Assembly: GCA_022041995.1 (NCBI GenBank)
Contig: CP074381.1
Location: forward strand, 2,046,001 to 2,110,000
DNA length: 64,000 nt
Reading direction: 5' to 3'
Source: Cupriavidus necator
GTDB taxonomy: Bacteria; Pseudomonadota; Gammaproteobacteria; Burkholderiales; Burkholderiaceae
Positions 41,745-51,200 of this stretch are shown one piece after another. The translations under genes were made by a program, and so were the position numbers. The notes under the pieces are model-generated. The model saw nothing but the letters and a program-made list of their open reading frames with translations. It ran no database searches and had not been told where the DNA came from. The first letter of the stretch is position 1; the number at the start of each line of letters is the position of its first letter.

Positions 41745-41840
41745 GCGCTCGCGCAAAATTTCTGAGCGTTGGTTTGCTCAGCCATTTCGAGGGTGTCGTC
41801 TACCTCGATGCCGAGGTATCGGCCTGCGCTCTTACGTGAA
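41745..41840 (-). pseudogene. Integrase C-terminal scrap
   Basis: The minus strand from about 41830 reads RYLGIEVDDTLEMAEQT, matching the very end of a widespread Burkholderiales tyrosine-recombinase family (in which RYLGIEVDDAL follows the catalytic Tyr). Only about 25 codons remain, next to the GGDEF fragment. It marks a former recombinase gene, not a functional one. Confidence 0.6.
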
Positions 41841-42059
41841 AGGCTTTCAACCGCGTCGCACTACACGGGAAGGGGCAAGAGACGTAAGTTTCAAAGGAAT
41901 CAATGCCATTCGCGGCGTGCGTAATGCTGATTGCCCCCAAGGCGAACATGCATGCGCTGTCCATACCAAGCGCCCAATTCGTGTGCCTGTCAATTTTTTA
42001 GCGTCTATTGTCAGATGCGGATTCAATCCTTTAACGACGCGCCCCGTCTAAAACTACGA

Positions 42060-42074
42060 TTACCCGCCGGGTAA
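42060..42074. repeat. TTACCCG-C-CGGGTAA palindrome
   Basis: A perfect 7-bp inverted repeat related to the GTTACCCGGTAAC boxes in the IS66 element, with a wider centre. It lies 60 bases from the end of an IS110 remnant. It could be an unrelated operator or an IS110 target sequence. Confidence 0.35.
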
Positions 42075-42135
42075 CCCGTGTGTTGCCCGGGCGCGCTGAC
42101 CTTCAAGCCTTGTCGTCGATTGGGACGTCTGCCGC

Positions 42136-42600
42136 TCAGGTCGCCATGGCGTGGCTGCCGGATGGCTTGAGTGTTGCTCCGAGCGGAATCTCGCCATGTT
42201 GCAGATAGCGCCACAAGGCGATCGCGAGACGGCGCGCGAGCGCGACGATGCCCATACGCCGCAAGCGCTTGCCAGCGCCTGCAAAGCGTTGGTTAAACCA
42301 TAGGCTCAATTGGCTGGCCGGCTGGAAGCGCAACCAGCTCCACGCGAGTTCCACCATCAGCCACCGGGCTCGTTTGTTGCCAGCCTTGCTGATGCCTTGC
42401 TCGACTTCACGTGCCGCTTGAGTACGGCGTCGGCGCCAGGCCAAGGCAGCCAGCGACGTCCCGGCGGTTGTGAAACTGCCGCCAACCGAAGAGTTCTTTG
42501 ACCAAGGACCACGCACGCAACTGTTTGCCAAGCTCAACGCCATCGCCAGGCGACTCAATGAACGTCCGCGCAAAACGCTAAACTTCGATACACCGGCTGA
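42136..42600 (-). pseudogene. IS110-family transposase, C-terminal fragment with frameshift
   Basis: The minus strand from about 42430 reads EQGISKAGNKRARWLMVELA, then WSWLRFQPASQLSLWFNQRF and RMGIVALARRLAIALWRYLQ to a stop at 42136, the C-terminal Transposase_20 region. Upstream, in a second frame, SLVKELFGWRQFHNRR and GLAPTPYSSGT can be read, so a frameshift lies near 42425. The N-terminal DEDD domain is absent. Confidence 0.8.
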
Positions 42601-42601
42601 A

Positions 42602-42915
42602 CGATTCCATCAAGCTGTTGCATCGACCGGTTGAATCCGCAAGGTTCAAGCGACGCTCTAGCGTCCGAATGGACCAGCAGGCCGACGACCGTAACTGGCC
42701 GGCAAGGGACCTCGACCCGCTAGTCTACTTGGTCGTATATTCCGGACCGTCCTCGGACATCCGGGACCTTTAGAACGCCCAGCTCCGGCGTAGCGACAGT
42801 GCCTTGGTTAATCTCGAATACTTCGGGACTGGCGGCGCCACCAAACCTTACAACCAGCAGGCCACCGCCAGCGGGGAGTACTTAACCGGCGCGGTATCTG
42901 CCAGCGTCACCTTGG
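42602..42915. other. Mostly gene-free stretch; one coding-like scrap
   Basis: No complete gene. On the plus strand at about 42800-42912 the frame NLEYFGTGGATKPYNQQATA followed by GEYLTGAVSASVTL has the look of the last strands of a fimbrial or outer-membrane protein, but it has no start or proper end. On the minus strand the same region is broken by stops. Confidence 0.3.
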
Positions 42916-43443
42916 CTATTCCAGGAAGACATAGTCCGCCCGATACGGCATGCGATTCTCCTGTCCCTCCTGTGTGCAGACCTGAGGGAGGGCTTGTCCG
43001 CCTAGCGTATTCAGCCGTTGCACGTAACGCGTCCTCGCAAGCAGGCCAGCTCCGCCGGTGCTCGTTGCCTGCAACAGCAAGAGTGGAATGCTGTCCGGCT
43101 CCTGAGCATTGGGCGTCTGTCGCAATACCTTGCCGGTCACCTTGCTGCCGTCAGGCGCTTCCCAGGTCGGCCCAGCGTAGTGTTTGACGACGAGTTGTCC
43201 GGCGTCATCCTTCAGGGTTGCTTCCGGGGCCGAAAAGCTCCATAACAACCGGCCGTCGTTCGCACGCTTGCACTGATAAATCTGTACACCGGATGCGTGC
43301 AGCACCGCGATCGTTCCACGCGCGTCGGTGGGTTGGAGTTCGGGCGGAGTCGATATCCTCGGTGTGGTACACGAAACGAGCACGCCTGCCATGCAGAGTA
43401 CAGTGAGATTCGCTTTGCGAAAATGCCGAGAACCTTGCGACAT
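42916..43443 (-). CDS. DUF3455 lipoprotein
   Basis: The 175-residue protein has a lipobox (VLVSC, Cys about residue 25) and the DUF3455 pattern: LHASGVQIYQCKRANDGRLL, WSFSAPEATLKDDAG, HYAGPTWEAPDGSKVTGKVL and a C-terminal VQRLNTLGGQALPQVC. The start is strongly supported by AAGGAGG six bases upstream. Members are secreted or anchored proteins of unknown function found widely in Proteobacteria and fungi. It is transcribed alone. Confidence 0.85.
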   Translation of the reverse strand: MSQGSRHFRKANLTVLCMAGVLVSCTTPRISTPPELQPTDARGTIAVLHASGVQIYQCKRANDGRLLWSFSAPEATLKDDAGQLVVKHYAGPTWEAPDGSKVTGKVLRQTPNAQEPDSIPLLLLQATSTGGAGLLARTRYVQRLNTLGGQALPQVCTQEGQENRMPYRADYVFLE

Positions 43444-43834
43444 TTGGCCTCCTTACCTTAGCACATGGGAGGATAGTACTTCCCGAGCCACGCTGCCAGT
43501 TGCGTCCGCGCGGGTCCGGACGGTGCCGGCCCGTGGGTGGAGCCCATCGGCGAACGAGTTCCGGCGCCCACATGCAAGAATCCGGCGGCTTGCTCTTCGG
43601 TAGCGGCGGTGGTGAGAGCGCTGGCACGGGCGCTTCTGGCCCAAGAAGGGGTCTTGGCCTGGGCTATAGGGGCGTCTCTCGTTTCGACCCATCTCTGCCG
43701 TCCAGCGACTCAACTCTGAGCGGCCGGAGTGGCCGGAGTGGCCGGAGTGGCCGAATTGCTGCCTTCGCCCAGCACCAAGCTACGGCGGCCTTCCACCCAA
43801 CTACGGTTGGCCGATCAAACGCGACAGCAGTTTG
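43444..43834. other. Gene-free stretch with short tandem repeat
   Basis: Open frames on both strands are Arg/Gly-rich and lack family features. The stretch contains a 9-bp tandem repeat at 43722-43752. The promoter of the DUF3455 gene should lie near 43470-43540 on the minus strand. Confidence 0.4.
43722..43752. repeat. Tandem repeat of GGCCGGAGT
   Basis: Three exact copies of the 9-bp unit followed by GGCC. Copy number may vary between strains through slippage; the repeat is not inside a supported gene. Confidence 0.8.
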
Positions 43835-44263
43835 TTATGCCGCGAAAGTAATCACGGGCGCCAGACGGTTGATGAGCCAATCCCCACCGTCATTGCATAC
43901 CAACTCGCATTCCGCGTCGGCTAGCATGGCCGGTATCGCCGGACCCACGGGCAGCGTTGGCGGTGCATTCTTGTCGGAACGATAGACGCTCAAACTGAAT
44001 GCTGCCTTAGCCATGGGTCCACTATGTTCAAAGACAACAAAATTGGTGACATAGTGTCGCGTAAACAATGTCGCGGACCGCTGGTTGAGGGAAGCAAGGA
44101 TCTGTTGTTGCCCATGGAGTGCATTACCGGCCCGTTCCCAGACGCCGTCGGGCGTGAAGTACTTGGAGGCACCTGAATAATCGCTGCGGTCCAAAGCGTG
44201 GTACATCCGCATTACGGTTTGCCCGGCGGCAATGACAAGGGACAAGCTCTCTGTATCGTTCAT
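43835..44263 (-). CDS. NTF2-like (SnoaL-type) small protein
   Basis: The 142-residue protein starts MNDTESLSLVIAAGQTVMRM and has the cone-shaped NTF2-like fold pattern: helix YHALDRSDYSGASKYFTPDG followed by VWERAGNALHGQQQI, then the strands RHYVTNFVVFEH and AKAAFSLSVYRS. I chose the second ATG because AAGG is better spaced from it than from the ATG at 44272. Members include steroid isomerases and dehydratases as well as binding proteins; no catalytic set can be named here. Confidence 0.75.
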   Translation of the reverse strand: MNDTESLSLVIAAGQTVMRMYHALDRSDYSGASKYFTPDGVWERAGNALHGQQQILASLNQRSATLFTRHYVTNFVVFEHSGPMAKAAFSLSVYRSDKNAPPTLPVGPAIPAMLADAECELVCNDGGDWLINRLAPVITFAA

Positions 44264-44411
44264 GGTTTCCATTACCTTGAAATGTGTCGCCGGTAGCGCA
44301 CCTCCACTCGGAAATGCGCCCGGCTGGTACGGACGAGTATGTGGCGCGAAACCATAGCATTGCGCAAACGAACACACTCCCTGAAGTGAGTGCTCTTGTG
44401 GCCCGAGGTTT

Positions 44412-44609
44412 CTAGTGGTTCCTCGCAGAAGTCGGCATGACCATCGCGTCTCCCTCGATGACGGGGTCGTAGGTGAACTTACCGGTTTGTCCGTACAGCT
44501 TGCGAATGTCGATCACGTCCGGGCCCACAGTGCCCTTGTAGATCGGCAGATCAGCGCTGGGGGAACCATCGGAGAACGATAGCGTGGCTTTCACTTCGGA
44601 CGGGGTCAT
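44412..44609 (-). pseudogene. gltA: Citrate synthase (GltA) N-terminal fragment
   Basis: The first 49 codons read MTPSEVKATLSFSDGSPSAD, then LPIYKGTVGPDVIDIRKLYG and QTGKFTYDP, the invariant start of beta-proteobacterial citrate synthase. The frame then leaves the family (VIEGDAMVMPTSARNH) and stops at 44412. The native protein is about 430 residues, so this is a 5' fragment, presumably copied or left by a rearrangement. Its own ribosome-binding region (TAGAGGAATAGAG) is still present, so a short peptide may be made. Confidence 0.8.
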
Positions 44610-44706
44610 CTCTATTCCTCTACAGAAAACTGGTCATTGCAGGAAGACCATACCGGACACAGCGGACGTGACCAATGGTCCGGGAGAAACTTCGGGGATA
44701 TGGCCG

Positions 44707-46035
44707 CTAGGACAGCCTTCGGCCAAGCGTCTCCGGCACCATCTTCAGCCCGAGCAGCGAAACCAGACCGCAGCCCATCAGGTAGAACGCCGGTGCATTG
44801 GGGCTGCCGGTCAGGTGGATCAGTACGGTCGAGAACAGCTGGGCGAAGCCGCCGAACACCGCGATGGCCATGTAGTACGTCACGGCCATGCCGGTGGCGC
44901 GCAGGCGCTGTGGCAGCACCTCGCTGACGAGCACCAGCGTGGCGGGCGAGGTCATCGCCATCGGGATCGCCAGGCAGCCGACCACCACCAGCAGGCAGGT
45001 CAGGGACGGGAAGGCATTGATCACGACGAAGGCCGGGTATGCCATGACCAGCAGTGCCAGGCGCGACCACCACACGATGGTGCGGCGCCCGAACCGGTCG
45101 CTCATCCGGCCGGCGATGGGGCCGAAGATCACCATCATGCCCGCCGCGACAAAGCCGGCCCAGACCGCGTCGCCGCGCGGGATGTTGAGCTGGAAGGTGG
45201 CGTAGTTGGGCAGGTAGTAGGCGATCAGGTGCACGGCGGCGGCCAGGCCGGTCATCAGCAGCACGCTGGCCACCAGTTCGCGCCAGTGCTGGCGCATCAG
45301 TTGCCAGCCGCCGGCAGCGGCCTTCTTGCGCGCGGGCGGCTCCAGCGTTTCTTCCAGGCGGCGGCGAATGACCTGGCCGACCGGGATCACCAGGATCCCG
45401 ATCAGGAAGGCCACGCGCCAGCCCCAGTGCTCCAGGGCAGCCGGGCTCAGGGAATGGCTGAGCGTAAGGGCCACCAGTGCGGCAAAGACGGCGGCGATGC
45501 CCTGGCTGGCGGTCTGCCAGCTCGTGTAGAAGCCACGCGAACGTTCGTCCGCGTACTCCATCAGCATGGCGGTGGCCGAACCCATCTCGCCGCCGATCGC
45601 GAAGCCCTGCACCAGCCGGGCCAGGATCATCAGGACCGGGGCGAGAATGCCGATCTGCGCATAAGGCGGCGTCACCACCAGGATCAGCGCGCTGAACGCC
45701 ATCAGCCACATCGACAGCAGCACCGCCGGCTTGCGGCCGCGGCGGTCGGCATAGGCGCCGATCACCAGCCCGCCGAGCGGGCGCATCAGGTAGCCCGCGC
45801 CGAACGTGCCGAAGGACAGCAGCAGCTGGCCAAACGGATTGCCCACGGGAAAGTAGAGCGGAATGATCAGCGTGGCGAAGAAGTTGTAGACGCCGGAGTC
45901 ATACAGCTCCAGCGCGCCGCCGATGGTGATGGCCGTAATGGCCGACGCCTTCGACATGGGTTTCTTCTGGTCCGCGTCCTGGCTGGATACCGGCAGGTTC
46001 GTCGGTGCGGCCATGGTGGTGGGGTCGAGGGGCAT
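44707..46035 (-). CDS. MFS transporter, metabolite:H+ symporter (MHS) type
   Basis: About 442 residues with twelve membrane spans. The MHS signature is clear: GGALELYDSGVYNFF in TM1, AYADRRGRKPAVLLSMW after TM2, ARLVQGFAIGGEMGSATAML in TM4-5, and EVLPQRLRATGMAVTYYMAI in the second half. These symporters take up citrate, shikimate, proline-betaine or dicarboxylates with protons. I chose the ATG at 46035 because AGGAGA lies upstream. It is the last gene of the leftward run, so it probably imports or exports a compound of the same pathway. Confidence 0.9.
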   Translation of the reverse strand: MPLDPTTMAAPTNLPVSSQDADQKKPMSKASAITAITIGGALELYDSGVYNFFATLIIPLYFPVGNPFGQLLLSFGTFGAGYLMRPLGGLVIGAYADRRGRKPAVLLSMWLMAFSALILVVTPPYAQIGILAPVLMILARLVQGFAIGGEMGSATAMLMEYADERSRGFYTSWQTASQGIAAVFAALVALTLSHSLSPAALEHWGWRVAFLIGILVIPVGQVIRRRLEETLEPPARKKAAAGGWQLMRQHWRELVASVLLMTGLAAAVHLIAYYLPNYATFQLNIPRGDAVWAGFVAAGMMVIFGPIAGRMSDRFGRRTIVWWSRLALLVMAYPAFVVINAFPSLTCLLVVVGCLAIPMAMTSPATLVLVSEVLPQRLRATGMAVTYYMAIAVFGGFAQLFSTVLIHLTGSPNAPAFYLMGCGLVSLLGLKMVPETLGRRLS

Positions 46036-46155
46036 TGCGAGTCTCCTGGCGCGGCAGTCCGGTGAGCCATGTGTGGCTGCCGCTTTTCTACATCTGAAAT
46101 CTGAATTCGACGGGGCCTCATGCGGCACCGTGCACGTGTCCGTGTTCCAGCTCGC

Positions 46156-47133
46156 CTATTCGGCCTGGAGTCCCGCGCGCGTGACGGCGAGCGGCCATAC
46201 TTTCTGTTCAGCCTCGATAAGGCTGGCGAATGCCTGCGGCGTACTGCCAACCGGCTCGAAGCCCTGGCTTGTCAGCCGCTGGCGTACCGCCGGCTTGCCT
46301 ACCGCGCTCGTCAGCGCCTGGCTCAGCCTGGCAATGACCTGCGGCGGCGTGCCCGCGGGCGCGACCAGGCCGTACCATTCAGTGGTATCGATGCCCGCCA
46401 CGCCGGCTTCGGCAAGCGTCGGTACGTCCGGCAACTGCGGCAGCCGGTGCTTGCTGACCACCGCGAGCGCCTTGATCTGCCCGGAACGGAGCAGCGGCTC
46501 CGCCACCGGCAGGCCCGGGAACATGAGTTGCACATGGCCGCCGACCACGTCGGCCAGCGCCGGTGGGGCGCCTTTGTAGGGCGCGTGCACGATGTCCACG
46601 CCGGCCTGCCGCTTGAACGATTCGCCAATCAGGTGAAGCTGCGTGCCCGGACCCGAAGAGGCGTAGCTGTAGTGCCCTGGCCGGGCTTTGGCCTTCGCCA
46701 CCAGATCCTGTACCGAACTGGCCACGGCCGGATTGACCACCATGACGTAGTTCAGGCTGACGAGCTGGCCGATCGGCGTGAACTCGCGCGACAGGTCCAC
46801 TGTGGCACCGCCGGACAGGCTGCGGTTGATGATCATCGGAGTGGTCGCCACCAGCAGGGTGTATCCGTCCGGAGCCGCCTTCGCTGCCGCGGCCGCGCCA
46901 ATGTTGCCGGCCGCGCCGGGGCGGTTTTCCACCACTACGGGCTGGCCCAGGCCGACGGTGAGCTGCTCGGCCACCACGCGCGTGGCCATGTCTACGCTTC
47001 CACCTGCGGGCCAGGGCACAATGAGCCGCACAGCGTGATTCGGGTAGGTACCCTGTGCCCAGGCCCCCGTCATCATGGCCGCCAGCCCGATCGCGCCAAG
47101 CATCTTCTGCTTGCTTTGCGTCTGGGATTTCAC
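46156..47133 (-). CDS. Bug-family (TctC) periplasmic solute-binding protein
   Basis: About 325 residues from the GTG at 47133 (preceded by AAGGAGACAGGTT). A signal peptide ends at GAWAQ; then come the Bug blocks YPNHAVRLIVPWPAGGSVDM, VENRPGAAGNIGAAAAAKAA, DGYTLLVAT, YASSGPGTQLHL, VDIVHAPYKG and EWYGLVAPAGTP. Bug proteins bind carboxylates through the two-strand loops and normally feed a TctAB membrane pair; no tctA or tctB is present here, which is usual for Burkholderiales, where they are greatly expanded. It follows a second Bug gene by 57 bases. Confidence 0.92.
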   Translation of the reverse strand: MKSQTQSKQKMLGAIGLAAMMTGAWAQGTYPNHAVRLIVPWPAGGSVDMATRVVAEQLTVGLGQPVVVENRPGAAGNIGAAAAAKAAPDGYTLLVATTPMIINRSLSGGATVDLSREFTPIGQLVSLNYVMVVNPAVASSVQDLVAKAKARPGHYSYASSGPGTQLHLIGESFKRQAGVDIVHAPYKGAPPALADVVGGHVQLMFPGLPVAEPLLRSGQIKALAVVSKHRLPQLPDVPTLAEAGVAGIDTTEWYGLVAPAGTPPQVIARLSQALTSAVGKPAVRQRLTSQGFEPVGSTPQAFASLIEAEQKVWPLAVTRAGLQAE

Positions 47134-47190
47134 AACCTGTCTCCTTTGCTGCTTGATTGCGCCCCGCCGGGCTGGCGGGGCGGCCATGCG

Positions 47191-48171
47191 TCATTCCAGC
47201 CGGAATCCCGTCTGCTTGATGGCCAGCGCCCATTTCTTCTGCTCGGCTGCCATGAAGGTCGCGAACCGGTCGGGCGAGCTGCTGCTGGCCGGCTCATACC
47301 CCTTGCTGGCCAGCTGCTGGCGCACGCCGGGCGCATTGAGCGCCTTCTCGATCTCCTTGCCCAGCAGCGCAACGATGTCCTTCGGCGTGCCGGCCGGGGC
47401 TACCAGTCCGTACCATTCGCTCGCCTCGATGCCGGGGAAGCCGGCCTCAGCCATGGTCGGAATCTCCGGGAACAAGGGCAGGCGCTCCTTGCTTGCCACC
47501 GCAATGCCCTTGAGCTGGCCGCCCTTCACGAACGGCATCACCGCCGGCACGCCGTGGAACATCATGTGGATATGGCCGCCGACCATGTCGGTGAGCGCCT
47601 GCGGGCCGCCCTTGTAAGGGGCATGGACGATATCGACGCGGGCCATGTCCTTGAAGACCTCGCTGACCACGTTCTGCTGCGTACCCGGGCCTACCGATGC
47701 GTAGCTGAGCTTGCCGGGCTCGGCCTTGGCACGAGCGACGAGTTCTTTGACCGTGCCGGCGACGGAGGGATTGACCACCAGCATGTAAGGTGAGCTCGCC
47801 ATCAACCCGAGCGGCGCGAAGTCCTTGCCCAGGTCAAACGGCAGGTTTTTCTGCAGGCTCGCATTGATGGCCATCGGCGCGCTGGCGACCAGAAGCGTGT
47901 AGCCATCGGGAGTGGCCTTGGACGCCGCGCCGGCGCCGATATTGCCGGTCGCGCCGGGACGGTTGTCGACCACGAACTGCTGGCCCAGGCTGGCGGTCAG
48001 CTTCTCGGCCACGGTCCGGGTGACGGTGTCGACACCACCGCCTGCCGGCCAGGGCACGATGATGCGGACCGGGTGGTTCGGGTAGCCGCCCTGGGCCAGG
48101 GCGCTAGCGGCACAGGCGGCAAGCGCAATCGCGCCCAGGGTACGGCCGGCACGGTGCAGTCCGGATTTCAT
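47191..48171 (-). CDS. Bug-family (TctC) periplasmic solute-binding protein
   Basis: 326 residues from MKSGLHRAGRTLGAIALAAC (GAGGAGACAAGTC upstream), signal peptide to ASALAQ, then YPNHPVRIIVPWPAGGGVDT, VDNRPGATGNIGAGAASKAT, YASVGPGTQQNVVSEVF, VDIVHAPYKGGPQAL and EWYGLVAPAGTPKDIVALL. It is about half identical by eye to the next Bug gene, which suggests a duplication with possible change in ligand. Its gene lies 73 bases after the oxidoreductase gene, so it is in the same transcript. Confidence 0.92.
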   Translation of the reverse strand: MKSGLHRAGRTLGAIALAACAASALAQGGYPNHPVRIIVPWPAGGGVDTVTRTVAEKLTASLGQQFVVDNRPGATGNIGAGAASKATPDGYTLLVASAPMAINASLQKNLPFDLGKDFAPLGLMASSPYMLVVNPSVAGTVKELVARAKAEPGKLSYASVGPGTQQNVVSEVFKDMARVDIVHAPYKGGPQALTDMVGGHIHMMFHGVPAVMPFVKGGQLKGIAVASKERLPLFPEIPTMAEAGFPGIEASEWYGLVAPAGTPKDIVALLGKEIEKALNAPGVRQQLASKGYEPASSSSPDRFATFMAAEQKKWALAIKQTGFRLE

Positions 48172-48244
48172 GACTTGTCTCCTCATTGTTGTCTGGTGGT
48201 CCCCGCGCCGCCGTGCAACGGGCCCTCTCTTACGCCAGTCTGGT

Positions 48245-51200
48245 TCAGGCGGCCACGGTCGGCTGGATCTTCTCGTTGCGGGCGTCGTTGCTTTTCCACT
48301 GCACAATCAGGCGTTCCCAGCGCGCGCCGGTGGCGGCGAGGTTGCGTGCCTTGACGTGCCCGTAGCCACGGATGTCCATCGGCAGCCGCGCGATCTCCAG
48401 CGCCAGGTCCAGGGTCTGCGCGGACAACTTCGGCAGCAGCGCTTCGACGCAGTCGCGGTACTTCGCGATCAGCGCGCGCTCTTCGCGGCGCTCGGCGGTG
48501 TAGCCGAACGGATCGAGCGCGGTGCCGCGCAGGCCCTTGAAGCGGGCCAGCACCGCGAACGCCTTGCGCACCCAGGGACCATAGGCAGCCTTGACCGGTA
48601 CGCCGTCCTGATTCTTCTTGGCGAACAGCGGCGGCGCCAGGTGGTGCACCAGGCGGAAGTCGCCTTCGAACATCGACTCGATCTGCTTGCGGAACGCGGC
48701 GTCGGTGTGCAAGCGCGCCACCTCGTACTCGTCCTTGTAGGCCATCAGCTTGAACAGCGAGCGCGCCACGGCTTCGGTGAGGCGCGTGCTGCCCGTGACC
48801 GACTCGGCGACTCTGACGCGCTCGACGAAGCTCGCGTACTGCGCGGCGTAGGCGCGGTTCTGGTAGCCGGTCAGGAACTCGACATGCCGGGCGTGCAGGT
48901 CGTCCAGCGACGGCTTGCGCACGAACTGGACCACCTGTGCATTGGCGGCGCTCACCGGCACGCGCGACATGTCGTGCGCGCACATCCGGCCCCATTCAAA
49001 CGCGGCCTTATTGCTATCGATCTGGACGCCGTTGAGCTCGATGGCGCGCATGATCGCGGCATGCGACAGCGGCACGCGGCCCTTTTGCCACGCGTAGCCG
49101 AGCATCATCAGGTTCGCGTAGATCGACTGGCCCATCACCTGCTTCGCCACCTGCTCGGCATTGAAGCTGCCGAGCTGGCCGTTGCCGACGGCCTGCGCGA
49201 TACGGCCCACGGCTTCCTCGGTCTGCGGGTTCCAGTCCGGGTTGCGGACAAAGGCGGCGGTCGGGGTCACATGGCTGTTGAGCACGACATAAGTACGCTG
49301 CGGCGACATGGCGGCAATCGTTGCCTTGCTGGCTGCCACCACCGTGTCGCACGCGATCACGAGATCCGCCATGGCCATGTCGACGCGGCTGGCATGCAGC
49401 GCATCTGGGCTCGCGGCGATCTGGATGTGGCTCCAGGTGGAACCGCCCATTTGCGCCATGCCGGTGGCGTCCTGCGTGATGACGCCCTTGCCTTCGAGAT
49501 GCGCGGCCATGCCCAGCACGCCGCCGATGGTCACGATGCCGGTGCCGCCGATGCCGGCCACGACAATGCGGGCCGCTTCCGGCAGCGCGGGCAGCGGGAT
49601 GTCGGTCGGCACCGGCTGGGTCTTGCCGCCCGTCGACGGCTTCCTGAGCGCGCCGCCCTCAACGGTGACGAAGCTCGGGCAGAAGCCCTTGGTGCACGAG
49701 AAATCCTTGTTGCAGGTGTCCTGGTTCACCTTGCGCTTGCGGCCGAATTCGGTCTCCACCGGTTGCACGGCCAGGCAGTTGCTCTCCACCGAGCAGTCGC
49801 CGCAGCCTTCGCACACCAGCTCGTTGATGACCACGCGCTTGTCAGGATCGGCCATGGTGCCGCGCTTGCGCTCGCGGCGCTTCTTGGTGGCGCAGGCCTG
49901 GTCGTAGATGATCACGGTCACGCCGGACACCTCGCGCAGCTCGCGCTGCACGGTATCGAGCTCGTCGCGATGGCGCACGGTGACGCCCGCCGCCAGGTTG
50001 GCGACGCCCTTGTACTTTTCCGGCTCGTCGGTGACCACCACGATCTGCCTGGCGCCTTCGGCGGCCAGTTCGCGCGACATGGCCGGGACGTCGAGCTGCC
50101 CGTCAACCGGCTGGCCGCCGGTCATGGCCACGGCGCTGTTGAACAGGATCTTGTAGGTCATGTTCACGCCGGCGTGGATCGACTGGCGCACCGCAAGCAG
50201 GCCGGAATGGTTGTACGTGCCGTCGCCCAGGTTGGCGAACATGTGCGTGCGCTTGCTGAACGCCGACTGGCCCATCCAGTGCACGCCTTCACCGCCCATC
50301 TGCGACCACGACGTGGTCGAGCGGTCCATCCACACCACCATGCCGTGGCAGCCGATGCCGGCCGTCGCGACGGAACCTTCCGGCACTTTTGTGCTGGTGT
50401 TGTGCGGGCAGCCCGGGCAGAACCAGGGCAGGCGGTCGGTGCCGCGCGAATCGCCCTGCGCGGTGGCGCGTTCCTTGGCCTCGATCTCCTTCAGGCGCAC
50501 GTCCATGCGCGCGGCCACGTCCGCGGGCACGCCCAGTGCCTTGAGACGCTGCGCGATGGCCTTGGCCACCAGTGCCGGCGACAGGTCGGCCTTGGCGCGC
50601 AGCAGCCAGTCTTCGGCCGGCCGCGCGTGGCTCCATTCGCCGCCCACGCCTTCGGTGTGGTGGTACTTGCCGAACACGGCCGGGCGGGCCTGCTCGGGAT
50701 AGTGGTACAGCTCGTCCTTAAGCTGCTGCTCGATGAGCGGGCGCTTTTCCTCCACCACCAGCACTTCGCGCAGGCCATGCGCGAACTCGCGCACGCTGAG
50801 CGATTCCAGCGGCCACACCACGCTGACCTTGTGGACCCGGATGCCGAGCGCGCGGCAGGCGGCGTCATCGAGCCCGAGGTCGAGCAGCGCCTGGCGCGTA
50901 TCGCTGTAGGCCTTGCCGCTGGCGATGATGCCGAACCGGTCGTTCGGGCCTTCGACCACGTTGCGGTTCAGGCGGTTGGCGCGCACATAGGCGAGTGCCG
51001 CGGGCCACTTGAACTCCATCATGCGCGCCTCGGCCGCCAGCGGGTCGTCCGGCCAGCGGATATGCAGGCCGCCCTCGGGCATGCCGAAGTCTTCCGGCAG
51101 CAGGATACTGACGCGGTCCGAATCTGTGATGACCGATGAGCCCGATTCCACCACCTCCTGCACGGTCTTCATGCCGGCCCACAGGCCACTGAAGCGGCTC

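Noticed and set aside
43500-43985. Plus-strand Gly/Ser/Arg-rich frame with SGR repeats
   Set aside because: The repeats come from the 9-bp tandem DNA repeat; no ribosome-binding site or family resemblance, and the end overlaps the NTF2-like gene antisense.
44584-46065. Plus-strand 493-residue His/Gln-rich frame
   Set aside because: It is the antisense shadow of the MFS transporter gene, produced by GC-rich codon bias.
48170-51139. Plus-strand 989-residue frame
   Set aside because: Antisense shadow of the oxidoreductase gene; His/Ala/Arg-rich with no domains.
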